DNA from: DASSSQ01 sp963839285 | Lineage (GTDB): Bacteria > Actinomycetota > Thermoleophilia > Gaiellales > Gaiellaceae | Length of the DNA stretch: 64,000 nt | NCBI GenBank assembly: GCA_963839285.1 | Contig: CAWIUN010000008.1 | Location: forward strand, 1 to 64,000 | Reading direction: 5' to 3' | In this document: piece after piece, positions 55,951-63,504 of the stretch | How the letters are laid out: each line of letters starts with the position of its first letter | Position numbering within the stretch: position 1 is the first letter of the stretch | Translations under genes and position numbers: made by a program | The notes under the pieces: generated by a model | Databases searched by the model: none | Told to the model about the DNA's origin: nothing | The model's input: only the letters and a program-made list of their open reading frames with translations

Positions 55951-57356
55951 GCCGCGGCCTCGAACGCGGGCTCGAGCGCCTGCTCGGCCCGCGGCCGCCG
56001 GATCCCCGGGATCGCGAGCGCCGAGAGCGCGCCGATGCCGACGATGCCCGCGCCGACCCAGAGCGCCGGCCCGAGCCCGTCGACGAACGCCTGCCCGGAG
56101 CCGTAGCCGCCGTAGCGGGCGAAGAGCGAGGCGAGCACCGCGACGCCGAAGACGCCGCCGAGCTCGCGGATCGCGGCGTTCGCGCCCGAGGCCTTGCCCT
56201 CCTCCTGCGGCCGCACGGCCGAGAGGACGACGTTCGCGATCGGCGCGAAGAAGAGCGCCATCCCCGCCCCTGCGAGCAGGAACGGCCCGACGAGCTGCAC
56301 GTAGGCGACGTCCGGCGTCGTCACGGCGGCGAGCCACGCGAGCGAGCCCGCCTGCAGGGCAAGCCCCGTCGCGATCAGCGGCCGGCCGCCGATCCGGTCG
56401 GAGAAGGCGCCGGCGAGCGGGGCGACGAACATCGGCATCAGCGTCCAGGGGAGGATGCGGAGGCCGGCCTGCAGCGGCGAGAAGCCCTGCACCGTCTGCA
56501 GGAACTGCGCCAGCAGGAAGATCGAGCCGAACATGCCGAACGACATCGCGAGCGCGGCGCCGTTGGCGGCGGCGAAGCCGCGCGAGCGGAAGAACCGCAT
56601 CGGCAGCATCGGCTCGCGCGCCCGCAGCTCCCAGGCGACGAAGGCGGCGGTCAGGAGGGCGCCGGCGACGAGCGAGCCGACGATCTCGACGCTCCCCCAG
56701 CCCTGGCCGTTGCCGCGGACGAGGCCCCAGACGATCCCGAGCAGGCCGAGGCTGCCGAGCGCGACGCCGGGCAGGTCGAGCGCGCGGTCGGGGCCGTGCG
56801 TCTCGGAGAGCCGGCGCAGCGCCAGCGGCATCAGCACGAGCCCGATCGGCACGTTCAGCCAGAAGATCCACTGCCAGGAGAGGCCGCTGACGACGGCGCC
56901 GCCGACGACCGGGCCGAGCGCGACCGCGAGGCCCTGGATGCCGCCCCAGGCCCCGAGCGCGACGCCGCGCTTTTCCTTCGGCATCGCCGCGCTGAGGATC
57001 GTCAGCGTCAGCGGCGCCACGATCGCCCCGCCGACGCCCTGGAGCGCGCGGGCGACGACGAGCGCGTCGATCGACGGGGCGAGCGCCGCCGCGGCCGAGC
57101 CGGCGACGAAGACGCCGAGGCCGACGGTCAAGAGCAGCCGCCGGCCCAGCCGGTCGCCGAGCGCGGCGCCGGTCAGGAGCAGGACGGCGAAGGTGAGCGT
57201 GTACGCGTTCACGGTCCACTCGAGGCCCTCGATCGAGGCGCCGAGGTCGACGCGGATGACCGGCAGCGCGGTCGTGACGACGAGGTTGTCGAGCGTGACC
57301 ATGAACGCGGCCACGGAGGTGATCGCGAACGCCCAGAGCGTCCTCTGTCCCTGCAT
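55947..57356 (-). CDS. EmrB/QacA-type multidrug MFS transporter (DHA2, 14 TM)
   Basis: 469 residues from ATG 57356, preceded by the Shine-Dalgarno GGGAG; an in-frame ATG at 57395 lies upstream of the promoter elements, so it is less likely. Motifs: AAFMVTLDNLVVTTALPVIR, LEWTVNAYTLTFAVLLLTGA, GDRLGRRLLLT (motif A), RALQGVGGAIVAPLTLTILS (motif C region), VPIGLVLMPLALRR. It exports toxic compounds. It follows its TetR regulator in the same orientation and has its own promoter with an operator in the spacer. Intact. Confidence 0.85.
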   Translation of the reverse strand: MQGQRTLWAFAITSVAAFMVTLDNLVVTTALPVIRVDLGASIEGLEWTVNAYTLTFAVLLLTGAALGDRLGRRLLLTVGLGVFVAGSAAAALAPSIDALVVARALQGVGGAIVAPLTLTILSAAMPKEKRGVALGAWGGIQGLAVALGPVVGGAVVSGLSWQWIFWLNVPIGLVLMPLALRRLSETHGPDRALDLPGVALGSLGLLGIVWGLVRGNGQGWGSVEIVGSLVAGALLTAAFVAWELRAREPMLPMRFFRSRGFAAANGAALAMSFGMFGSIFLLAQFLQTVQGFSPLQAGLRILPWTLMPMFVAPLAGAFSDRIGGRPLIATGLALQAGSLAWLAAVTTPDVAYVQLVGPFLLAGAGMALFFAPIANVVLSAVRPQEEGKASGANAAIRELGGVFGVAVLASLFARYGGYGSGQAFVDGLGPALWVGAGIVGIGALSALAIPGIRRPRAEQALEPAFEAAA

Positions 57357-57371
57357 CTGCTGCTCCCTTCG

Positions 57372-57400
57372 AGTATGTAGTGAGTGATTACTCATGTCAT
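57372..57400 (-). promoter_or_regulatory. Promoter and TetR operator of the EmrB-like gene
   Basis: On the minus strand ATGACA (57395-57400) and CATACT (57372-57377) are separated by 17 nt. The spacer holds the inverted repeat TGAGT-AATC-ACTCA (57381-57394). A repressor bound there would block RNA polymerase. Confidence 0.6.
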
Positions 57401-57405
57401 TGGCG

Positions 57406-57425
57406 AAAAAAAGAGGTCAGGCCTC
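57406..57425 (-). terminator. Weak intrinsic terminator after the TetR gene
   Basis: On the minus strand GAGG-CCTGA-CCTC is followed by seven T (57406-57412). The stem is only four to five base pairs and includes the last codons of the TetR gene. It may reduce read-through into the transporter gene, which has its own promoter. Confidence 0.35.
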
Positions 57426-57980
57426 CGGGTTCTCCTTCTCGCACCCCGCGATCAGGCGATCGCCCCACGGGGTCGGCTCCTCGCCGAGGCCCATCATCGT
57501 GATCACGTTCATCAGCATGCCCGCCGCGAAGAAGCTCGAGATGTCGTCGGCCTCCTTGCCGGAGACCGCCTCGACGTACTCGACGAGCCGGCCGTAGCCG
57601 CGCCGCATCACCTCGCGCACGTCCGCGTCGTCGCAGGCGGCGTACCCCTGCATCTGCGCCCGCAGCCGCATCGGCTGCTCCTCGAGCAGCCGCGCGTAGG
57701 CGTCGCCGATCGCATGGAGCGCCTCCTCGCCGTGCAACCCCTGCGCGGCTGCGCGGAAGCGCTCGTGCATGTCGTCGAGGCACTGCTCGACGACGCCGAG
57801 GAAGAGCTCCTTCTTCGTCCCGAAGAGCCGGAAGAGGTACGGCTGCGAGAGCCCGGCCTTGCGCGCGATCGCGTCGGTGGAGGCGCCGTGGAGCCCGCTG
57901 CACGCGAACTCCTCGAGCGCGGCCTCGAGGATCTCCTCGCGCCGCTCGTCGGCCGTCTTGCGTGTCCCGGTGGTCGCCAT
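57417..57980 (-). CDS. TetR/AcrR-family transcriptional repressor
   Basis: 187 residues. N-terminal DNA-binding domain: RREEILEAALEEFACSGLHG then the helix-turn-helix ASTDAIARKAGLSQPYLFRL with FGTKKELFLGVVEQ. The C-terminal ligand-binding domain is all-helical (ALHAIGDAYARLLEEQPMRL, ISSFFAAGMLMNVITMMGLG). It most likely represses itself and the EmrB-like transporter, since matching half-sites TRAGTnA occur in both promoters. Ligand unknown. Intact. Confidence 0.85.
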   Translation of the reverse strand: MATTGTRKTADERREEILEAALEEFACSGLHGASTDAIARKAGLSQPYLFRLFGTKKELFLGVVEQCLDDMHERFRAAAQGLHGEEALHAIGDAYARLLEEQPMRLRAQMQGYAACDDADVREVMRRGYGRLVEYVEAVSGKEADDISSFFAAGMLMNVITMMGLGEEPTPWGDRLIAGCEKENPEA

Positions 57981-57987
57981 CGCCGTT

Positions 57988-58019
57988 GTAAGTTACTGCT
58001 TACTTACCAGAGCTGTCAA
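57988..58019 (-). promoter_or_regulatory. Promoter and operator of the TetR gene, inside the 3' end of the aminotransferase gene
   Basis: Minus strand: TTGACA (58014-58019), 18 nt, TAACTT (57990-57995), then ATG 9 nt on. The inverted repeat GTAAGT-N8-ACTTAC (57988-58007) covers the spacer and -10. The -35 and the TAA stop of the DegT gene are coding sequence, so the promoter lies within that gene's last codons. Confidence 0.65.
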
Positions 58020-59085
58020 GCGCGCCGGCGACGCGGTCGAGCTCCGCGTCGGTCAGCCGCGTGTGGAACGGGAGCGCCAGGGCGCGCTCGAACGCGCGCC
58101 GCGCGCCCGGGAACTCGCCCTGGTCGCGGTAGGCGCCGAGCAGGTGCAGCGCGTAGGTGCCGATCTGCGCCTCGATCCCCTGCCCGCGGAGCGCGGCCAG
58201 CACCTCGTCCCGGCGCTCGACCTGGAGCACGTAGGCCTGCCAGCCGTGGCGGTCGCCGTCGTCGGCCTCGGGGAGCAGCACGGGCAGGTCCCGCAGCCGC
58301 TCGGCGTAGCGGGCCGCGACGTCCGCGCGCGCGGCGACGAGCTCCTCGAGCCGGCGGACCTGCGGGATCCCGAGCGCGCAGAGCACGTCGGCGAGCCGGT
58401 AGTTGAGGCCCGGGACGGGCATGTCCTCGGGCGTCCGCCAGCCGTGGTGCCGCATCTGCCTGACCGAGGCGGCCACGTCCGCGTCGTTCGTCGTCACCGC
58501 GCCCCCCTCGCCGGTCGTGACCGTCTTGCGCGGGTGGAAGGAGAGGCAGCCGGCGACGCCGAGACCGCCGCAGGCACGGCCGCGGCGCCTCGCACCGATC
58601 GCGCCGGCGGCGTCCTCGAGCAGCGGCAGCTCCGGGAGCTCCTCGAGCCGCGCCGGCCGGCCGAAGAGGTGCACCGGCATGATCGCCTTCGTCCGCGGCG
58701 TCACCGCCGCGTGCGCGGCCGCCGGGTCGAGGTTCATCGTCTCGGGGTCGACGTCGACGAGCACCGGCCGGGCGCCCGCGAGCGCGACCACGTTCGCCGT
58801 CGCCGGGAAGGTGTAGGCGGGGACGAGCACCTCGTCGCCGGGCCCGATCCCGAGCGCGAGCACCGCCAGATGGAGCGCGGCCGTCCCGGAGGAGACCGCG
58901 ACGGCGTGCTCCGTCTCGCAGGCCTCGGCCAGCACGGCCTCGAACTCGGCCACCTTCGGGCCCATCGTCAGCTGCCCCGAGGCGAGCACCTCCGCGACGG
59001 CGGTCAGCTCGTCGTCGCCGACGTCGGGCCGCGCCAGGCGGATGCCCGGAGGGTCTCCCTGCGTCGAGGGCTCGACGTCAGACAC
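58000..59085 (-). CDS. DegT/DnrJ/EryC1-family sugar aminotransferase
   Basis: 361 residues, intact. VLASGQLTMGPKVAEFEAVL, SSGTAALHLAVLALGIGPGD, LPLLEDAAGAIGARRRGRAC, CLSFHPRKTVTTGEGGAVTT (PLP lysine in PRKT), and NYRLADVLCALGIPQVRRLE fit the sugar aminotransferase family. Its last codons double as the tetR promoter. GTG start overlaps the epimerase stop by 8 nt, so the pair forms one operon with the APS kinase upstream. Substrate likely a 3- or 4-keto sugar nucleotide. Confidence 0.85.
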   Translation of the reverse strand: MSDVEPSTQGDPPGIRLARPDVGDDELTAVAEVLASGQLTMGPKVAEFEAVLAEACETEHAVAVSSGTAALHLAVLALGIGPGDEVLVPAYTFPATANVVALAGARPVLVDVDPETMNLDPAAAHAAVTPRTKAIMPVHLFGRPARLEELPELPLLEDAAGAIGARRRGRACGGLGVAGCLSFHPRKTVTTGEGGAVTTNDADVAASVRQMRHHGWRTPEDMPVPGLNYRLADVLCALGIPQVRRLEELVAARADVAARYAERLRDLPVLLPEADDGDRHGWQAYVLQVERRDEVLAALRGQGIEAQIGTYALHLLGAYRDQGEFPGARRAFERALALPFHTRLTDAELDRVAGALDSSGK

Positions 59086-60049
59086 CCGCGGCGAGCTTCG
59101 CCCTGTACCAGGCGATCGTCTTCTCGAGGCCCTCGTCGAGCTCGACCCGCGGCTCCCAGCCGAGCAGCTCGCGGCCCTTCTCGACGTTCGGGATCCGCAG
59201 CTCGACGTCGGCGTAGTGGAGGGGCTGGAAGAGGATCTCGCCCGCGGCGCCGGTCAGCCGCTTGATCCGCTGCGCGAGGTCGAAGATCGTCACCGCCGAG
59301 CGCGGGTTGCCGACGTTGAAGGTGTGCCCGACCGCCGCCTCGTGCTCGAGCACGAGCAGCAGCGCGGAGACCATGTCGTCGACGTAGCACCAGGCCCGGA
59401 TCTGCGAGCCGTCGCCGTGGATCGTCAGGTCGCGCCCCGCGAGCGCCGCCTCGATGAAGGCCCGGATCGCGCCGCCGCCGATCTGCCCGGGCCCGTAGAC
59501 GTTGAACGGGTGCACGGTCACCGCCGGCAGCCGGAACTCGTCGTGGTAGGCGTGCGTCATGTGCTCGCCGGCCAGCTTCGAGACGGCGTACGTCCAGCGC
59601 GCCTCGCCGACCGAGCCGATCGTCGAGACCTGCCCCTCGCTGACCCGGAAGGCGTGCGTGCCGAAGACCTCGCTGGTCGAGAAGTCGAGGAAGCGCTCGA
59701 GCGTGTCGGCCGTCGCGAGCGCCGCCTCCAGCACGTTGTAGGTGCCGATCAGGTTGACCCGCATCGTCCGCACCGGGCTCGCGAGCACGGTGTCGACGCC
59801 GGCGATCGCGGCCGCGTGGACGACGTGCGTCGCGCCGCGGGCGACCTCGGCGAGCCGGCCCGGGTCGAGGACGTCGCCCTCGACGAAGGAGAAGTTCTCG
59901 TGGTCGGCGAGCGGCGTCCCGCTCAACGCGTCGCGGTGGAGGTTGTCGAACGCGACGACCTCGTTCGCCTCGACGAGCTCCCGCGCGAGCGTCGTGCCGA
60001 TGAAGCCGGCACCGCCCGTGATCAGGATCCGCTTGCCGGAGAGCGCCAC
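59078..60049 (-). CDS. NAD-dependent epimerase/dehydratase
   Basis: 323 residues, intact. RILITGGAGFIGTTLARELV, HVVHAAAIAGVDTVLASPVR, FLDFSTSEVFGTHAFRVSEG, YAVSKLAGEHMTHAY (YxxxK), VYGPGQIGGGAIRAFIEAAL, and LLGWEPRVELDEGLEKTIAW make it an extended SDR acting on nucleotide sugars. It could supply the keto sugar for the following DegT enzyme. GTG start, 6 nt after a TAGACT box that includes the stop of the APS kinase gene. Confidence 0.8.
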   Translation of the reverse strand: MALSGKRILITGGAGFIGTTLARELVEANEVVAFDNLHRDALSGTPLADHENFSFVEGDVLDPGRLAEVARGATHVVHAAAIAGVDTVLASPVRTMRVNLIGTYNVLEAALATADTLERFLDFSTSEVFGTHAFRVSEGQVSTIGSVGEARWTYAVSKLAGEHMTHAYHDEFRLPAVTVHPFNVYGPGQIGGGAIRAFIEAALAGRDLTIHGDGSQIRAWCYVDDMVSALLLVLEHEAAVGHTFNVGNPRSAVTIFDLAQRIKRLTGAAGEILFQPLHYADVELRIPNVEKGRELLGWEPRVELDEGLEKTIAWYRAKLAAGV

Positions 60050-60055
60050 GGGCCG

Positions 60056-60061
60056 AGTCTA
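60056..60061 (-). promoter_or_regulatory. Putative leaderless -10 box (TAGACT) on a stop codon
   Basis: TAGACT lies 6 nt before GTG 60049. TAG is the stop codon of the APS kinase gene. Confidence 0.45.
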
Positions 60062-60613
60062 GCCGCGGTCGATCAGGCGCAGCCGCGCCAGCTCGTCGAG
60101 CACCTGGGCGGTCGACTCCGCCGGGCTGCGCTCGCTCGTGTCGAGCCGGAGCTCGGGGTCGGAGGGCTCCTCGTACGGGTCGGAGACGCCGGTGAAGTTC
60201 TCGAGCTCGCCGGCGAGGGCGCGCTCGTAGAGGCCCTTCGGGTCGCGCTCGATGCAGACCTCGAGCGGCGTCGCCACGTGCACCTCGACGAAGCGGGCGT
60301 GCTCCTCGACGAGGGCCCGGGCGCGGCGGCGCTGCTCCTCGTAGGGCGAGATCGCCGAGACGACCACCGCAGCGCCGGCGCGGGCGAGCCGCGAGGCGAC
60401 CCAGCCGATCCGGGCGATGTTCGTGTCGCGGTCTGCCTTGCTGAAGCCGAGCCCGCGCGAGAGGTGCTCGCGGACGACGTCGCCGTCGAGCGAGTCGACG
60501 ACGAGCTCGTGCCGCTCGAGCTCGGCCCGGAGGCTCTCGGCGATCGTGCTCTTGCCCGCGCCCGAGAGGCCGGTGAGCCAGACGACGAAGCCCTGCCGCA
60601 TCGGCGCGTCCAC
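60059..60613 (-). CDS. cysC: Adenylylsulfate (APS) kinase
   Basis: 184 residues from GTG 60613, or 180 from ATG 60601. FVVWLTGLSGAGKSTIAESL is the P-loop. SLDGDVVREHLSRGLGFSKA with DRDTNIARIGWVASRLARAG is the APS-binding DG..R..L...LGFS..DR..NI motif. AISPYEEQRRRARALV and PLEVCIERDPKGLYERALAG, then FTGVSDPYEEPSDPEL, close the fold. It phosphorylates adenylylsulfate to PAPS, the donor for sulfotransferases. No ATP sulfurylase or cysteine pathway gene lies beside it, only sugar genes. TACACT lies 10 nt before GTG 60613. Confidence 0.85.
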   Translation of the reverse strand: MDAPMRQGFVVWLTGLSGAGKSTIAESLRAELERHELVVDSLDGDVVREHLSRGLGFSKADRDTNIARIGWVASRLARAGAAVVVSAISPYEEQRRRARALVEEHARFVEVHVATPLEVCIERDPKGLYERALAGELENFTGVSDPYEEPSDPELRLDTSERSPAESTAQVLDELARLRLIDRG

Positions 60614-60658
60614 AGCGCGGGCGAGTGTACCGGTGCCGCAGGATCGCGGCGGCGCGCC

Positions 60659-60664
60659 TACGAT
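60659..60664 (+). promoter_or_regulatory. Putative -10 box (TACGAT)
   Basis: TACGAT lies 6 nt before ATG 60671. The six bases between (GGGGAG) also look like a Shine-Dalgarno, so this start may be leaderless or led. Confidence 0.4.
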
Positions 60665-60670
60665 GGGGAG

Positions 60671-61066
60671 ATGCACGTGCTCGGTCTCGTGCTCGCCGTC
60701 CTCGCGCTCGCGCGCGGCGGCGGCGAGGCATCCGCGACGTCGCCGACGATCACCGCCCGGCCGGCTGCCGGCGGCGAGGCGACGACGTGGACGCTCCGCT
60801 GCTCGCCTGCCGGCGGGACGCTGCCGAGCCCGGCGCGCGCGTGCGCGCGGCTCGCGAGGCTCGAGCACCCCTTCGCGCCGGTGCCGAGGACGATGCTCTG
60901 CACGGACATCTACGGCGGCCCCCAGGTCGCGCGCGTCCGCGGCACCTACCGCGGGCAGAAGCTCGACACGAGCTTCAGGCGCACGAACGGCTGCGAGATC
61001 AGGCGCTGGTACCGCGTCTCGTTCCTCTTCCCGATCGTCACGGGGACGGAGCCGCCGCCCCGCTGA
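60671..61066 (+). CDS. Secreted subtilisin-inhibitor-like (SSI family) protein
   Basis: 131 residues. A hydrophobic N-terminus (MHVLGLVLAVLALA) is a probable signal peptide. The body has TLRCSPAGGTLPSPARACAR, MLCTDIYGGPQVARVRGTYR, and FRRTNGCEIRRWYRVSFLFP. This is the pattern of Streptomyces subtilisin inhibitors: paired cysteines in C..GGT.P....AC, C...YGGP, and NGCE. The reactive loop falls around PRTMLCTD. It may protect the surface from proteases. Its 3' end overlaps the convergent MFS gene by 29 nt. Confidence 0.7.
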   Translation: MHVLGLVLAVLALARGGGEASATSPTITARPAAGGEATTWTLRCSPAGGTLPSPARACARLARLEHPFAPVPRTMLCTDIYGGPQVARVRGTYRGQKLDTSFRRTNGCEIRRWYRVSFLFPIVTGTEPPPR

Positions 61067-62259
61067 CCGGCGCCGGCTGCGCGAGCGCGACGGCGGCGAA
61101 GGGCGGCGCCGGCCGAGCGCATCGCCGGCGATCGCGCGTAGGTCGCCGCGATGCCCCACCGCTCGAAGAGCGGCCCGACGGCGACCGGCCGACGGGGCCG
61201 CCGAGCGCGCTCGCGGTCATGACGGCGGTCATCACCTTCGCGCGCACCGCCTGCGGCGGTCCGCGTGCTGGCAGGATCCCCATCGCCGGCGCGTTCGCGA
61301 GCGGGAGTGCGAGCCCGAGACGCCAGGAACGCGGCGCCGACGCCCGTACCAGGGCAGTCCACGCACGAGCGCCCAGAGCGGGACCGCCGCGAAGAGCACG
61401 ACCGCGGTCGCGGCGAGCCGCAACGGCGGCAGCCGTCGAGCGCCGTAGCACGAGCGCCGTGCCGGCGAGCGCGCCCGCGCCGAAGATCGAGAAGAGCCAG
61501 CCGACGATCCGTGGGTCGCGCGTCGTAGCGGAGGTAGACGAGCGCCGGCAGTCGAGAGGAAGAGCGCCCTGGCGCGCCGTCGAGCAGGATCACCGTCAGC
61601 GTCAGCGGCCCGAGCAGCCGGTCGCGGAGCAGGAAGCGGACGCCCGCGAGCACGCCGCGCGCGGTCGTCCGTCGGCGCGCGCGCGCCCCGGCGGTCACGA
61701 GCGCGAGCACGAGCCCGAAGGCGACGAGGTAGGTCGCGGCGTCGATCACCAGCACGGCCGACGCGCCGAGCGCGGCCACGAGGACGCCGCCGAGGGCCGG
61801 CCCGATCGACGATCGTCACGTGGGTGCGCGCCGCCGAGGAGCGCCGAGGCCTGCGCGACCACCGTCTCGTCGTCGCCGAAGAGCTCCGGCACGATCGTGC
61901 GCTGGGCGGCGAAGTAGGGCGCCGAGAAGAGCCCGAGCGCGAAGACGAGCGCGACGAGCGCCGGGAAGGAGAGCGCGGTCGGCCCAGTGGAGCAGCGGCA
62001 CGGCGGCGATCAGCGGCGCGCGCGCCAGGTCGGAGAGGAGCAGCGTCCGCCTGCCGCCGAGCCGCGCGACGACGCTGCCGCTCGGGATCCCGAAGAGCGC
62101 CACGGGCAGGATCTCGACCGCCAGCACGACGCTCATCCGCTCGAGCGACCCCGTCGTCACGAGCACGAACCAGGGCAGCGCGACGAAGGTCATCTGGATG
62201 CCGGTCGTCGAGACGAGCTCCGCGACGAGCAGGGCGGCGAGGGAGCGGTTGCGGAGCAT
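61038..62259 (-). pseudogene. MFS transporter (enterobactin-exporter/DHA3-like), several frameshifts
   Basis: The first third reads well: SLAALLVAELVSTTGIQMTF, ALPWFVLVTTGSLERMSVVL, FGIPSGSVVARLGGRRTLLL. Later blocks in other frames: FALGLFSAPYFAAQRTIVPE, LFGDDETVVAQASALLGG, ASAVLVIDAATYLVAFGLVL, GVRFLLRDRLLGPLTLTVIL, GPLFERWGIAATYA, with FAAVALAQPAPVS at the end. About 407 codons, five or more indels. QRTIVPELFG.D...VAQASAL is typical of DHA3-type transporters. ATG 62259 is divergent from the ATP-grasp gene (32 nt). Confidence 0.6.
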
Positions 62260-62278
62260 CCCGCCAATCTTGGACGCG

Positions 62279-62284
62279 TAGCAT
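62279..62284 (+). promoter_or_regulatory. Putative leaderless -10 box (TAGCAT)
   Basis: TAGCAT lies 7 nt before GTG 62292 of the ATP-grasp gene in a 32-nt divergent gap. Confidence 0.5.
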
Positions 62285-62291
62285 CCGCCGC

Positions 62292-63504
62292 GTGAAGTCC
62301 GTCCTGTTCGTCGGCGCCGGACGCCACCAGCGCCGCGCGATCCGGCAGGCGCGGGAGCGCGGCCTGCGCGTCGTCGCCGTCGACCGGAACCCGGAGGCGC
62401 TCGGCTTCGAGGAGGCCGACGTCGGCGAGGCCGTCGACTTCACCGACGTCGCCGCGGTGACCGAGGTCGCGCGCCGGCACGGCGTCGACGGGGCGCTGAC
62501 CGTGTCCGCCGACCGGGCGGTGCCCGTCGTCGCGGCCGTCACCGAGGCGCTCGGCCTGCCCTCGATCGGGACCGCGGTCGCGCACGCGATGACCCACAAG
62601 ATCGCGATGCGGCGCCGGCTGGCCGAGGCGGGCGTGCCGCAGCCGCGCTTCGCCGCGGTCCGGAACGTGCGCGAGGGCAAGGACGCGCTCGCGCGGGCGG
62701 GGCTGCCGGCGGTGCTGAAGCCGGCGGACTCGGGCGGCCAGCGCGGCATCTTCGTGCTCGAGTCGGAGGACGACCTCGAGGCGCACCTCTGGGCGGCGCT
62801 CGAGCGAGTCCCCGACGCGCGAGGCGATCGTCGAGGGCTTCCACGACGGGCTCGAGCTGAACGGGATCGCGGTCGCGCGCGGCGGCGAGGTGTCCGTGCT
62901 GACGCTCTCCGACCGCCTGCGCCCGCCCGGGATCGGCTTCGGCGTCGGCTGGATCCACGTCTATCCCGCGTCGATCTACGGCGACGTGCTCGCCGAGGCG
63001 GAGCGGGTCGCCGCGCACGCGGTGCACGCGCTCGGGCTCCGCGACGGGATCGCGTTCCCGCAGCTCCTCGTCTCCGACGACGGCGTCCGCGTCGTCGAGG
63101 TCGCGGCGCGGATCCCGGGCGGGCAGATGGCCGACCTCGTCCGGCACGCGGTCGGGGTCGACCTGGTCGAGGTGGCGCTGCGGCAGGCGCTCGGCGAGGA
63201 GGTGCCGGACGAGCTCGTCGACTGCTCGCGCTCCCGCCCGCTCGCGATCCGGTTCCTGACCGCCGAGCCGGGGCCGCTGCGGACGGGGAAGGTCGTCCGG
63301 ATCGGGTCGCTCGAGCCCGTGCTGGCCGCGCCGGGGGTCGTCCAGGCGGACACGTACCTGCAGCTCGGCGAGACGATCCGCCCCGTGCGCCTCGACGGCG
63401 ACCGGCGCGGCTACGTGATCGCGGTCGCGGACACGTCGATCGAGGCGCTCCAGCGCGCCGAGGCGGCGGCGCGGCTGCTCGAGGTCGAGGTGGAGCCGGC
63501 ATGA
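62292..63504 (+). CDS. ATP-grasp ligase (carB/PurK-like), one frameshift near 62820
   Basis: VKSVLFVGAGRHQRRAIRQA is the pre-ATP-grasp fold. HKIAMRRRLAEAGVPQPRFA, AVLKPADSGGQRGIFVLESE follow, then an extra base. After it: EAIVEGFHDGLELNGIAVAR, DGIAFPQLLVSDDGVRVVEV with AARIPGGQMADL (metal-binding E..AR.PGG), and the C-terminal domain IRFLTAEPGPLRTGKVVRIG. About 404 residues. It is coupled by ATGA to the deacetylase gene. Third ATP-grasp of the window; likely builds an amide on a small molecule or sugar. Confidence 0.7.
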
